Below are positions 53,655 through 63,778 of a DNA stretch of 64,000 nucleotides, one piece after another; the stretch's first letter is position 1; every line of letters begins with the position of its first letter. The notes beneath the pieces are model-generated. The model had not been told where the DNA came from. It was given only the letters and a program-made list of their open reading frames with translations, and did no database searches. The translations under genes were made by a program, and so were the position numbers. The stretch comes from Helichrysum umbraculigerum (Eukaryota; Streptophyta; Magnoliopsida; Asterales; Asteraceae), in the NCBI GenBank assembly GCA_949592205.1, contig CATIUR010000001.1:3512001-3576000 (forward strand), written 5' to 3'.

Positions 53655-54218
53655 GAGCATCTCCAATGCAATGACATGGAGAGTTCAAAGTTTTGCCACC
53701 TATTGAGTATTACCATTCAAAGCATTGTAGATAGTGCCACGTATTTACAAGTATAAAGTTGCGTACAAAACTGTTTGGACGGAGCTTTGGACGCCTGCTA
53801 CCTAAAAGGGTGGGCCTTAGTTACCTCTTTTACACAAGCAATATAAACCATCAATATTTATATATGTATCTCTTCCAGAAAACATTTCACTACCTTTTTT
53901 TATTTCCATATCACATGCTGTGCATACATTTTAGTCTTTTCATTTACAGCTATAGTTTAGTAGCGTAAACTACATAAAATATGTTTTATATTTATATCAA
54001 CAAGATACATAAATAAGTAATATAAAAATAATTTAATTATACTTTTGTGTTTATGTTTACATAAATAAAATAAAGTTTATATAACAAGATAAAATGATGA
54101 TGTGTCACTACTTTCAAATCTAGAAAAATTAATGGGTTGTGGAGAAGTGTATAAAGTGATTAGATGCTTATGTGTCAAAACTTTGAACTCTAAATTGCAT
54201 TTTGCATTGGAGATGCTC
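53655..54218. mobile_element. PIF/Harbinger-type MITE
   Basis: The 564-bp element has inverted ends GAGCATCTCCAATGCAATG and GCATTGGAGATGCTC, flanked by TTA on both sides (53652-53654 and 54219-54221). The 3-bp TTA duplication and the GAGCATCTCC terminus fit Tourist/Harbinger MITEs. There is no transposase. The 69-codon frame inside is not a gene. Confidence 0.8.
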
Positions 54219-54221
54219 TTA

Positions 54222-55080
54222 GTTCATAAATGCAAATCAGTACCTGGTATTCATAAATATCAAAGCTAAATCAAAATTATCTTTCAAACATTTAATAAAA
54301 CACTTGGGGTGCATAAACATATTTAACACCTAATGATATCAGTACCTTTGCAATCAAACATATATATTTCACTTAAATATGTGAAAATCAACACATAAAC
54401 ACTTTACATAACAGGGGTCATCCAAAGATCCTTCAAATCCCGGTCTTAGTTAATAATACAAGAATAGCATAAAAACAAAATTTAAAGCATCAGAACTTAG
54501 AAAAACTTTAGGAGAAAACCTGGCGATTTTCAGAATCTAAATGGATTGATGATCATGAGGGCTTGAGATTGATCAATTGTTAGAATCGAATAAGCTTGTA
54601 TGGTACTGAAACACATATCAATTTAATTGTGTACACCAAGTCGATTAAGATTAGAAGAAAGCTAATTAAGTCACAGCTCATATATGAATTTCATCAACAA
54701 AAAATTAATACCTGATCATGAAGTATGGTGATTTATCAATCGTCTTTTGTTTGCGTTCGATTGGGATTTGATGAGAGGCCTTTCAATTTCGAATTTCAAA
54801 TCGTCTCTTGTTTGCGTTCGAATTTCAATTTCAAATTGTAATCTGCCTTTCATGAGAGGCCGCCCTTCTATTTTATGTTAGATGGGTATTAAGGTAATTA
54901 GCTAATAAATCCTTTGATTAATTGGGTAATCAAAGTGAGGCTTAGGTATAAATTATTCTGGAGGGATTAGTTAATCAAGCCCTCTTTTAATATACAAGGA
55001 CCCTTTTAATCACAACTTGACACATCAGCATCAAAACATACCTCATGACTTGACACATCAGCTTCATGACATCAGTCAAA
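54222..55080. other. Unassigned, with a short direct repeat
   Basis: A ~55-bp imperfect direct repeat (ATCGTCT(T)TTGTTTGCGTTCG) lies at 54739 and 54799, with GATGAGAGGCC / CATGAGAGGCC nearby. Otherwise nothing is recognised. Confidence 0.5.
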
Positions 55081-55105
55081 CCCCCCTTTATTAGTATAGT
55101 ATAGA
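55020..55105 (-). other. Helitron 5' end (minus strand)
   Basis: Minus-strand TCTATACTATACTAATAAAG, preceded by A, followed by GGGGGGTTTGACTGATGTCA and TGAAGCTGATGTGTCA. This is clearly homologous to the 5' end at 40225. The 3' end was not located. Confidence 0.5.
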
Positions 55106-55136
55106 TAGATAGATATGAATAATTATTATATCATTG

Positions 55137-55138
<2 letters not shown>

Positions 55139-55204
<66 letters not shown>

Positions 55205-55250
55205 GATGATAATATAAAGTTTTGTAAAAAGAAGAAGAAGAAGAATAAAC
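55139..55250. repeat. (TA)n, (TAA)n and (GAA)n microsatellites
   Basis: A long TA tract (about 55139-55190) is followed by ATAATAATAATAATG and, at 55232-55246, AGAAGAAGAAGAAG. Confidence 0.9.
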
Positions 55251-56425
55251 TTGGTATAAGCTTCGGTTTTCGCATTTGCTTTAAATTAAAAGTTCACTGC
55301 TTTTCCTTTTAATTCACACCGCACTATATTACCTTTTAATACAATATTTATTTTTACTTTCCTTTACTTTCTTCTTGAGTTCATTTCTCCATTACACTAA
55401 TTTCTTACAACATTTTATACCCTTTTGTTAATTGTAATGATTAAGATTTTAAAACAACTAAAAAGATGTTAGTATACTTATTAATTTTTCAAAACACCTT
55501 ATTGACCAATATATTGTCTTTGAATTAGTCCTTTAACTCGATATAGCAAAAAGAAATATAGTTTTAATGTGGTTTATTTAAAACTAAGTGTGATTTTTGC
55601 TTGATCATTAACTACAAAATTTCTAATAGAATAACAACCATGTCGATCCTTACTTACATTATTAAATTAGTGTGACTGAGTCACTCGGTTGTATTGTAGA
55701 TGAATACCTATATAATGAATAGTTTGACAAGGTACCACTTTGATTTTCAAAACAATAAATATTATGTCACTGGACAGACTAACTATATTTTATAACATTG
55801 CTGAAAACTTGATATAATGATGTTCAATCTAGAGGTGGCTAACATATATGGTTGTAATAGATTTAAATAAAATACCATAAGTGAATGCAGGGATGTGAAA
55901 TGTAATATTAGAAAGTCGAGACAACATGTATTGATAGTTGGATCGTAAGACACACGTGTGGAACTCAAAATTTTTGTACATTTATTGGAGGAATTAACTT
56001 CATACTTTTAACAAACACTACAACCTTTAACATATAAATTATTTGCTTTCATATATGGATTCCACTTTTCTTCACCAAATCTAATCATATTATGGCATAT
56101 ATATGAACCATAAAAATATTACTCCCTTACCGGGATCTTTATTTTGTTACATGAACTTTTTATACATTAAACACTGTTTATTAAAAATGCTGTTTTTTTT
56201 AGACTCCGTCGCAATGCACGGGTTTAAAAATACGTGTTAGATACATAAGATAGCTTACAGTTCACTGTATTTTGAAATTTTTTAAATGATTACCATTAAA
56301 ATTTTACTATCTACACTCTCGACATTGTATTTTAGTTCCAAACAATATTTCATATATCATAACTTATAAAAACGTTATAATTTATGATAAAATGATTCTA
56401 TTAATATTTATGAAATAAATCACAA
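55251..56425. other. AT-rich, nothing recognised apart from transposon-end scraps
   Basis: CTCCCTTACCGGGATC near 56133 looks like a MITE end, and CCGTCGCAATGCACGGG at about 56206 looks like a Helitron hairpin. Neither has a partner. Confidence 0.4.
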
Positions 56426-56430
56426 ACTTA

Positions 56431-56464
56431 CCCGCCTGTGTATATACATAGATTTTAGGACTAG
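56431..56464 (+). other. Helitron-like 3' end (plus strand)
   Basis: CCCGCCTGTGTATATACATAG then ATTTTAGGA, CTAG and T. It resembles the 3' end at 21247-21276 in sequence and spacing, but its hairpin stem has decayed. Confidence 0.4.
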
Positions 56465-57857
56465 TTAAAGAATAAATAATTAAATCACATGGGGCAAAAA
56501 AAAAAAAAAAAATAGAGATAAAGTGGGTTTAAGAAGAAAATTACAACAAGAAGCGTGTAAATCCAGTAAACAATTTAAATATGGTTTAATCATATTTCAA
56601 CTACTTATGTAAACGAAACACCATCAATCATATGGCACCATCAAATTCAATCCATGTTATATCTTATAACACCCCCAAATTTCACTGTTGGCGGAAGCAA
56701 GCTTTGGGATGTTACTAATCAAATATCACAGCACAAAGTAAAGCAAACGACATCTATATGCGACGTTTATAAAACAGTTATATTTCCAATATATGTAAAT
56801 GTTTGAAAACATAGTGTTTTCAGTTACAAAAATGTAGTTCCCTAGAGTCCACGCGTATAGCAGGAGATTCTATTACATAATCATAATATACAAAAGATAA
56901 TGCTAAGAATCTCCGTTAAATGCAAGGTAGAAATCATACGACTCTAGCTAGTGTCCAGGGGTGATCCTACTCCGTCTGTGTACCTGAGATACAAAGCTAA
57001 AAAGTGTCAACCAAAAAGGTTGGTGAATCTCACAGGTTTAACAATAAATAATTGTTATGAACCACAAGTATGTACCAGTATTGCTATCAAGCAAGGTAAG
57101 TAAGTAAATCAGTAAATCAGCACAGTGCCATGAGCTCATAAGTTGAAGCTTAACCGTGTAATGTGAATATATCACGTACCCCCGTGAGTGCTATCCGTAC
57201 ACTCATACGAAACAAATACTAATATGCCTGTTTCTACGTGTAAATCAGTACGTGGTGGCGCTACCACCCCAGGCAGGGATTGTCAGTCCCAAATGGATCC
57301 ATCTACTAGTAATCGCGCTTAAGTCCATAACTAACAACTTACGAATAGGAGGCTTTCAGTGGATAAAAGTGACTCATGCGGTGTGTACAAAACGTAAGGA
57401 AATCAGTTCAGTACATTGTGTTCATATGTAAAACAGTTGCTAAGTATCTCACCTCAAAGTATAAAAACAGTAAAAGTGGGGCTGTAAGACTCACCTGAGT
57501 CTAGTAAGTATGTCTGGCAAATCAAACAAGTGATGCGGATGTAAGTCCGTAAGTGGTTCTCCGAACCCTGCAACCTTCTGGCGTCCGAAACGCGCAAGGT
57601 TGTAAGTAAACAAGTAAATAAGTTGGTGTCTTAAAAGACCACCCATGCTAGTTGTCCACTCAACTAGGTAATGTCCAAGTGTTTGTTTAAATGTTTGTAG
57701 TCGTTTGTGTTTGTAGTTTTGAAAACAAGTATGGCCCGTTGGTGACGGTTTGTAATAATAATCCAAAAGTGTTATTATTGTATGTATCGTTGAATCATGT
57801 TTCGTTATTTGTAAGTGTTTGACACTTAGTGCAAAAAGTATTTACAACATCTAATGA

Positions 57858-57947
57858 CGGGGGTCTAGGGGCAGCGCCCCTGGTAGCGGGGTCCAAGGGG
57901 CGGCAGCCCCTGACGGGGTCCAAGGGGCAGAGCCCCTGGTTGGGGTC
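57858..57947. repeat. Three GGGGC/GCCCC hairpin units
   Basis: AGGGGC...GCCCCT units start at 57867, 57896 and 57923 (spacing 29 and 27 bp), each preceded by GGGGTC(T/C)A. Stems are perfect; loops are 2-3 bases. Confidence 0.93.
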
Positions 57948-58084
57948 GAGCTGCCAAGTCAGCTTGGAAAATTTTTATTTCTGCTATATTGCTTTATCGA
58001 AAACGCATTTGAAATCTAAAATTGGAAAAATTGACCAAGATTTGTCAAGGGCTGAAACTGTTGTGCGAAGCTGGTTTACGAGGC

Positions 58085-58345
58085 GAGTTGAGTTTGGACT
58101 CGCAGAACGAGTGGGTTCGTAAGTCTCGACTCGCAAGGTAGGTCAGTTCGCGGGTCAAGTCAACTCGCAGGTCGGGTCGACTCGCAGTTGGTTTCGGTTC
58201 GTTATTCAACTCGTAAGTTAACTGGCTGGTCGACTCGCAAGTCAACTCGCGAGTGGGTTCGATTCGCAGTTTGGCTTCGCGAGTCGAGATCTCGGTCCGA
58301 CTCGCAGGATGGCCGAGATCTGGGATCTCAACTCGCGAGATGAAC
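58085..58345. repeat. Cluster of about 12 ACTCGC(A/G)-type motifs
   Basis: Variants GACTCGCAG, AACTCGCAAG and AACTCGCGAG recur irregularly, the last being a near-palindrome containing CTCGCGAG. Spacing is variable, about 12-30 bp. Confidence 0.85.
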
Positions 58346-59254
58346 TGTCAGCGATTTTGGTGCGGGTTTCGATTTTTAAAGGGTTTTCGACCGGATTTTT
58401 GGACATAATCTTGTTGAGTAAACGTTCTAGCATGTAAATCAAAGCTTAATAAGTGATTTAAAAGAGTTTTTACGTTTATTACCTCAAAAATGAAAACGAA
58501 GAAGGTGGAGAGGTAGAGCTCGTGATGGTGATCCTCGTGCTAGTCCCGGATGATGATGATGAACGATGGTGGTGGTGGTAGCAGCAGCTGCTGCTGCCGT
58601 TTTAGAGTGAGAGAGAGAGAGGAGTGTTTGTGTGTGTGTGTGAAATGAGAGATGAAATGAGAGAAAATGGGGTTGTAAGGGGGGTGGGTCATGGGTCGCG
58701 GGTTGAACCAGTGGGGCTGGGCTGACCCGTTTGGGTCTCGGCCTCGTGAACTCGTTCCTCGAATTCGCGTTATGTCTCACGATCGTTTAAATGTTGTTTC
58801 GCGTTATATGTAAAAGTGTATCTGTAATATTTTTAACCGAGGTATTTTACCAAAATACTTCATAATAAGTTATAAAAATATAATTTGCACTATTTTCCTT
58901 TGTTGGGCGCGTCTCGCGTGTTTTCTCCACGTTCGGATTGTTTTAAACGATACGAAATACGTGTAATATATTTTCATGATATATTAATGCAAATAATGTT
59001 TGTTTGTATAATTCCACATTATTTAAAAGTTTTGTCACCAACGTCTGTATTATATAATGTCGGACTTCGTCAGGTTCATAAGTGCACGATTCAAATCAAA
59101 TCGCGTAAGCGTGTACGTAATTACACCAAAATATTACATATACCTAGAATATTACAAAACTAAATACACGTAATTACAAGTAGTTTAGACACTAATTAAA
59201 GTCCTAAATTGGCGGGTGTTACATATCTCTAGTTAATAACAATTATGTTCAAAA

Positions 59255-59330
59255 GTTTAAGTTGGTCAAGTTGGTAGAGTCTCTTTGGTTTTACACATCA
59301 ATTTGGTTGTGGTTCAAGTCCAATTGGTTT
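59255..59330 (+). mobile_element. tRNA-like / SINE-head relic
   Basis: TTGGTCAAGTTGGTAGAGT resembles tRNA box A and GGTTCAAGTCC matches box B, about 45 bp apart. No clover-leaf with a proper acceptor stem can be drawn, so a functional tRNA is unlikely. A tRNA-derived SINE fragment is the better guess. GTAAGACACTAGT at 59391 may be an old Helitron end. Confidence 0.4.
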
Positions 59331-60235
59331 CGCTTTTCTTCAACGTTTTTGCTTTTCACATACAAATAAAATATCAATATTATACACGGGGTAAGACACT
59401 AGTTTTAAGCAGTACCTTAACAACCTTGGATTTGTTTATACGTAGCTATATAAATTGTAATCAAACCGATAATTTCACTTAGTTCATACACAAAACTGGT
59501 TATATTTTATGTGAATGGAGTACTAATCATCAACTTCGATACATATAAGATAGAAATGAATACTTACATTCTAAAACCACAACAAAAAATTCAACCCAAA
59601 AACTGAACCTATAAGTAAACATATTCGTTCACATTTGGTTACGAACAAGAGCTAAAGGTGTGTTTTCGCGCAACCATAAACTGATCATGCTCAAGGATGA
59701 TATCTGCGAAACCTAGACAAAGACTTAGACGAACATGCCTGATGTGACTCAAATAGTCATGTTTTTAAGGGCAATATTCCGCACTTTTTGGACGTATCTT
59801 TAGTGAAAACATTCCAAAATGATCATTATTTACTAAAATTCACTAAAGTGGTCTAAATATAGGCGTTGCTGCAAAAATCACCTAAAACGTCCAAATAACA
59901 AGCAAATCAGGGCGAATAAACGTGCACAAAATCCTCCGGACTCATTTACCTTATATAGATCACATTCTAACTTCATCATATGATAAAACAGGTAAAATCA
60001 AGACGGGAAAATCAAGAATCATGTAAATTGGATAAAGAACGGAGAAGACTGAGCAGTATCAGACCCTATAAAGTCATTTCGGCTATGCTTGAGCTATACA
60101 CATCCAATTTCAGTGACGTTGGCATCATTAGAAGCGTAACGGAATTACGAAGACACAGGCGAAAGAATCAGGTCAAACGGACGCATAACGAAGGAGATAC
60201 GCGCGTTTTAAGCAACGAACGAAATCAGACGGACA

Positions 60236-60325
60236 CCGTATACGGCCTTGGCAACCGTATATGGCCTACCTAAGACCGTATACGGCCTTAATAAGGCCGT
60301 ATACGGCCCCTGCTGCCCCGTATCG
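60236..60325. repeat. GGCCGTATACGGCC palindrome array
   Basis: CCGTATACGGCC at 60236, CCGTATATGGCC at 60255, CCGTATACGGCC at 60276, GGCCGTATACGGCCCC at 60295 and a half-site CCCCGTATCG at 60317: four to five palindromic units at about 20-bp spacing, ending some 60 bp before the TATA box. Confidence 0.9.
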
Positions 60326-60385
60326 TGCTTCGTTTGCTTGTACGTGCTGTTTCACGAGTTGTACGACTGATTTTTGAGCTTTGCC

Positions 60386-60393
60386 TATAAATA
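60386..60393 (+). promoter_or_regulatory. TATA box of the LTR promoter
   Basis: TATAAATA in the context TTTGCCTATAAATAGAGGG, with a CT-rich region starting about 30 bp downstream. It is the best core-promoter match in the window. Transcription would start near 60415-60425. Confidence 0.6.
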
Positions 60394-62098
60394 GAGGGTC
60401 ACCCCTCTTCATTCTACACACCTTAACACATTCACACATTCTCACATTTCTCTCACTTTCATTTCTCTCTTTTTCTTTCACTTTATCTCTCTAACTTTCT
60501 CTCTCTAGCACTACTCTTAGGAGTTAGAGGAGAAAGGTTAGGGTTGAGCTTACGGTTCGAGTCTAGAGGAAGGTTTAGCTTGGTAATCTTGTTGTAACGA
60601 GTTTTTCAAGTTCAGACTATTTGTAATCCTCAGTATTACGCTGCTGTATTCCCGGTGATACCTAAACTTTACTTACTGTTATAATGCTTGTGCTTTATGT
60701 TATTTCAGTTTGTATTCTGCATATTGCCATGTTTATAGAGTAGTTTAATATTGTGATTGTTGAAATGTAGATATTAGGAGTAGGGATGATGTTAAATAAA
60801 TATTTCATTTATACGATTGGAAATTGTTATGCTGTGTATCTGGTTAAGCTTATCCTGAATATAGATCTAGTCTCTCATCACCCTTTCCAGACTTTCACGT
60901 GACTGTTGCCCTAGGATAGGATCTGATCAACCCTAATACTATGAATATACAGTTATCTCCAGTTACAGTATGAAACTATGAACTTTCCTTTAAAAAGGCA
61001 CGGTACTTCGTATAGCGTTGGAAACACCTCGTGTGGAGTACAAATACGTGGAAGCTAAGGAAATGCCATGGATTGTTTCATCGTGAATTACCTAGAAGTG
61101 ACCCTTCTAGAATTGTGGTCTAGGAATCAAAGCTGTGGAAATGCTTGTTGCAATGTACACCGTTAGTACACCTAAGATCTGGAACATTGTGAAAATGCTT
61201 AAATGCCCAGTACATCGTTAGTACATCTAGGGTTTGGAACACTGTGGAAATGCCTAATTGCCCTGTACACCGTGATTATTCCTAGGGATGAACTCCTGTA
61301 TGTAAAGGAGGGTCTATATTTACGATGGTTAAGAATGTGCTTCAATAGAAACAATACAGGGTAGTGTCAATCATATACCTAGATATGCAAAACCCTAATC
61401 ACACCAATAGTTTAACATACACATGATACAATCAGTATTTGCTATGATAAAAGTAAATAGACGATTAGGTGTTAAGAAAGGTCAGTAAATACAATTGCGG
61501 TCTGTTGCCTTATGCCTGATCCCTAGAAAATTTAGGGTGACTTTGTCTTAGTTAAGCAAAGGCTCAGGAGGGTTTGAAAACAGCATGATCTGATCAGAAT
61601 CATGATAACCTAGGATTCCAGTGACATATGTTTCTAGGGTTCCACCTGAACGTAGGGTCCTAGTGTTTACACCGAAAGTATGTTTACTCTTTATCTGGTA
61701 AATCTCCAATCAATTTTATAATGAACATCATCCCAAAACCCTAATTATCCAAGTTTCAGCAATCACATCTCTACCTGTCTGCTTATTCCCTATCTCTTAT
61801 CTCTGTTATTTACTTTACTGCACTTAGGAAAATTAGAAACCCAAATCAATCCAAAAATCTATCTACCTATCCCTATCCTATTAGCAACCATAATCTTTGG
61901 TGATTCGCTTCATTTCAATTCACTCCAATTTAAGAACGACCTCGAGTTATACTTACTGCTTGCTCCCTAGGTAGGTAGTACTTATAGTTTGAGCCCCAAC
62001 TCTTATAAATTTAAAACTCACATTCCGCCGCTTCTGTTGCTGTTGGAACAACGACCGGAGTCAAATCCGACCGACCGATAGGAGTGACGACAAGTTTT

Positions 62099-62116
62099 TG
62101 GCGCCGCTGCCGGGGA
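62099..62116 (+). other. tRNA-Asp primer binding site
   Basis: TGGCGCCGCTGCCGGGGA matches the complement of the 3' end of plant tRNA-Asp with one mismatch. The match continues with TCG. This site is characteristic of Athila-type and related gypsy elements. Confidence 0.8.
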
Positions 62117-62247
62117 TCGTTGAGCGTTACGATTTGAAGCCGCCTTAGTTATTCTAGCTTTTAGGAGATCCTTTCCAGTTAGGTTTTCCCAAACTTAATT
62201 GGTAGTTATTTGCTTTCCTTAGAATAAATTAGATAGTTTAATTAAAA

Positions 62248-63717
62248 ATGAAAAATACAAAAACATCTTTCTATGATTCATTCCCGTCTAGCCCCATTTC
62301 TCCACTCGCCCTCAAGACGTCCGAAGAAATGATGGCCATGGATGACGCTGAGTTCTTCGTCTGCTTAGAACAAGAGTTGGAATCTGACGTTTACTCTTCA
62401 TCTATATCCTCTTCCGAAGTTATCTCCGCTAATTCAGACGATGAATCTAGAACAATAGGGCAATTCTTAGACCTTAACTTAGGAACCCATGCTTCTCATC
62501 AGAAGATCTCAACTTCTGCGTCTAGCATTCTAAGCTATCAGGTTATACCTGCTCCTGAGATTTCATATTCCTTAGAAAACTTCTTTCAATTCCCTACTAC
62601 ATCTGGTTTTGTCGAGACTAACTCTGAACATCTTCAACCCTTTCGTTTTCCACCCATTGAGGAACGTCTTCCACCGTGGTATGAAGAAGTTTACGAATAC
62701 CCTCCAAAATCACCTATCTTTTTGAACCTTGTACCCGAACCTGAGTACACCATCTATCGTGTTGTTGATAGGACTCTACCAATCAAACCTGAAGAAAATA
62801 TCCGCTACGTAGGTAACTCTTTTGATCCTGATAGGAGATTGGATGTTTGTCGGGCATTTGCTAGACAACTCAAAACGTCTGACTTTCCTTTTTCGGTTGA
62901 ACAAAGAGAAGTCACTCGTAGGATAAAGAAACAGGTTGGTATTCTCCACCATCTTCCAAATCAAAAGGAGGAAGGTATCTTCACACATTATCGAGAGCAA
63001 GAACTAAAGCTTAAATCAGAAATAGACCTACTAATGGACCTATTCGCCTGCACCGATTATCAGCCGGTTTCCCAAACCCTGATTAATCATTATGTTGCGG
63101 CTATGATTTATGAGCTTGAGTTATGGATCAGCAAAGATCCCACTATATCTCTCGTCATTTCTGACAAAATTCCATTCTTCATTGACCCCGCTACTTACAT
63201 GATCGACAAGTTGTTAGAGATATTCCCTGGAGCCACTGACGATAACATGGAAGCTACTTTCTTTGCTGGAAGGAAGGATATTAACGTCTCACTCACTTTG
63301 TTATTTGCTCAGTCAAAATTTCCTTTCACTGTTTCACAAACATCTTTAATCGAAGAAATCACGGAGTCAGTTCACACTATCACCGGAGATCCCGATTCGA
63401 GAGAAGAATGGAAATTTCAACAAAACCTAGGAATGCTTCTTCATGACTTAAACCATATAGATGACGGATCGCGAAACGGAATTTCAAACCCTAAGAAAGT
63501 TAGAAAGGAATTTAACAAGTTTATCGACAATCTTCTAGATTTAGGCAAAAAGGAACGTATGTTTCTCACTGAGCACGAACGATTCTCATTACATCCCGCA
63601 GACCTAGTTGATTCTGTCATTAAGATTCTCACTTGTGACTTTATTCCTCGCTATACTTTCCCTCAACCAAGAGCACCAAATTCACTAAAAAAATTGCTCT
63701 TGGGCAATACTCAATAA
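62248..63717 (+). CDS. 489-residue ORF of unknown function in the Athila/Tat-like element
   Basis: The frame opens at the first ATG about 130 bases after the primer site and is uninterrupted. The N-terminal ~85 residues are Ser/acid-rich (SSSISSSEVISANSDDES). A Pro/aromatic stretch follows (PPIEERLPPWYEEVYEYPP), then a mixed-charge, probably helical C-terminal half. I see no gag signature, zinc knuckle, protease, polymerase or membrane segment. Its position between primer site and polyprotein matches the extra ORF1 known in Ogre-type elements, or a product of a non-autonomous Athila relative. No homology is claimed. After the stop there is no gag start in the remaining 283 bases. Confidence 0.7.
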   Translation: MKNTKTSFYDSFPSSPISPLALKTSEEMMAMDDAEFFVCLEQELESDVYSSSISSSEVISANSDDESRTIGQFLDLNLGTHASHQKISTSASSILSYQVIPAPEISYSLENFFQFPTTSGFVETNSEHLQPFRFPPIEERLPPWYEEVYEYPPKSPIFLNLVPEPEYTIYRVVDRTLPIKPEENIRYVGNSFDPDRRLDVCRAFARQLKTSDFPFSVEQREVTRRIKKQVGILHHLPNQKEEGIFTHYREQELKLKSEIDLLMDLFACTDYQPVSQTLINHYVAAMIYELELWISKDPTISLVISDKIPFFIDPATYMIDKLLEIFPGATDDNMEATFFAGRKDINVSLTLLFAQSKFPFTVSQTSLIEEITESVHTITGDPDSREEWKFQQNLGMLLHDLNHIDDGSRNGISNPKKVRKEFNKFIDNLLDLGKKERMFLTEHERFSLHPADLVDSVIKILTCDFIPRYTFPQPRAPNSLKKLLLGNTQ

Positions 63718-63755
63718 ATTTGTCCAAAAGTCGAGCTACCGACTTTAACCAAGCG

Positions 63756-63778
63756 CTTTTTGGGAGGCAACCCAAACT
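63756..63778 (+). other. Small stem-loop after the unknown ORF
   Basis: TTTTTGGGAGGCAACCCAAA folds as TTGGG-AGGCAA-CCCAA about 40 bases after the stop codon. From memory, very similar GGGAGGCAACCC text occurs in other plant gypsy elements. Confidence 0.5.

Larger units (their letters stand above)
56665..59223 (-). mobile_element. Solo LTR C (gypsy type, related to A and B)
   Basis: The 2559-bp unit starts TATAACACCCCC and ends GGCGGGTGTTACA (minus strand TGTAACACCC...GGGTGTTATA). It is flanked by TATCT (56660-56664 and 59224-59228). The ends match the LTRs of A and B. There is no second LTR, primer site or coding region, so it is a solo LTR left by LTR-LTR recombination. It contains two GC-rich arrays (57858-57947 and 58085-58345) plus (GA)n, (GT)n and CAGCAGCTGCTGCTG tracts at 58570-58645. 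Confidence 0.88.
59740..62092 (+). repeat. 5' LTR of an Athila/Tat-like gypsy element (left limit uncertain)
   Basis: The right limit is set by the tRNA-Asp primer site at 62099. The LTR probably ends at GACGACA. The left limit is a guess at TGATGTGACTC, since no second LTR or target duplication is in the window. It contains the palindrome array (60236-60325), a TATA box (60386-60393) and a CT-rich stretch (60420-60510). A diverged tandem repeat of about 60 bp (GGAACA(C)TGTG(A)AAATGC, TGTACACCGTTAGTACA) lies at 61135-61290. Short frames inside are not genes. Confidence 0.5.

Noticed and set aside
58484..58780. 98-codon minus-strand frame with His/Pro/Ala runs
   Set aside because: It runs through GA, GT and CAG-type simple repeats inside solo LTR C; no domain.
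59255..59330. Functional tRNA gene
   Set aside because: Only box A/B-like sequences are seen; acceptor and anticodon stems cannot be formed convincingly.
60266..60481. 71-codon minus-strand frame rich in Glu/Arg
   Set aside because: It is antisense to the CT-rich LTR leader; the composition comes from low complexity.
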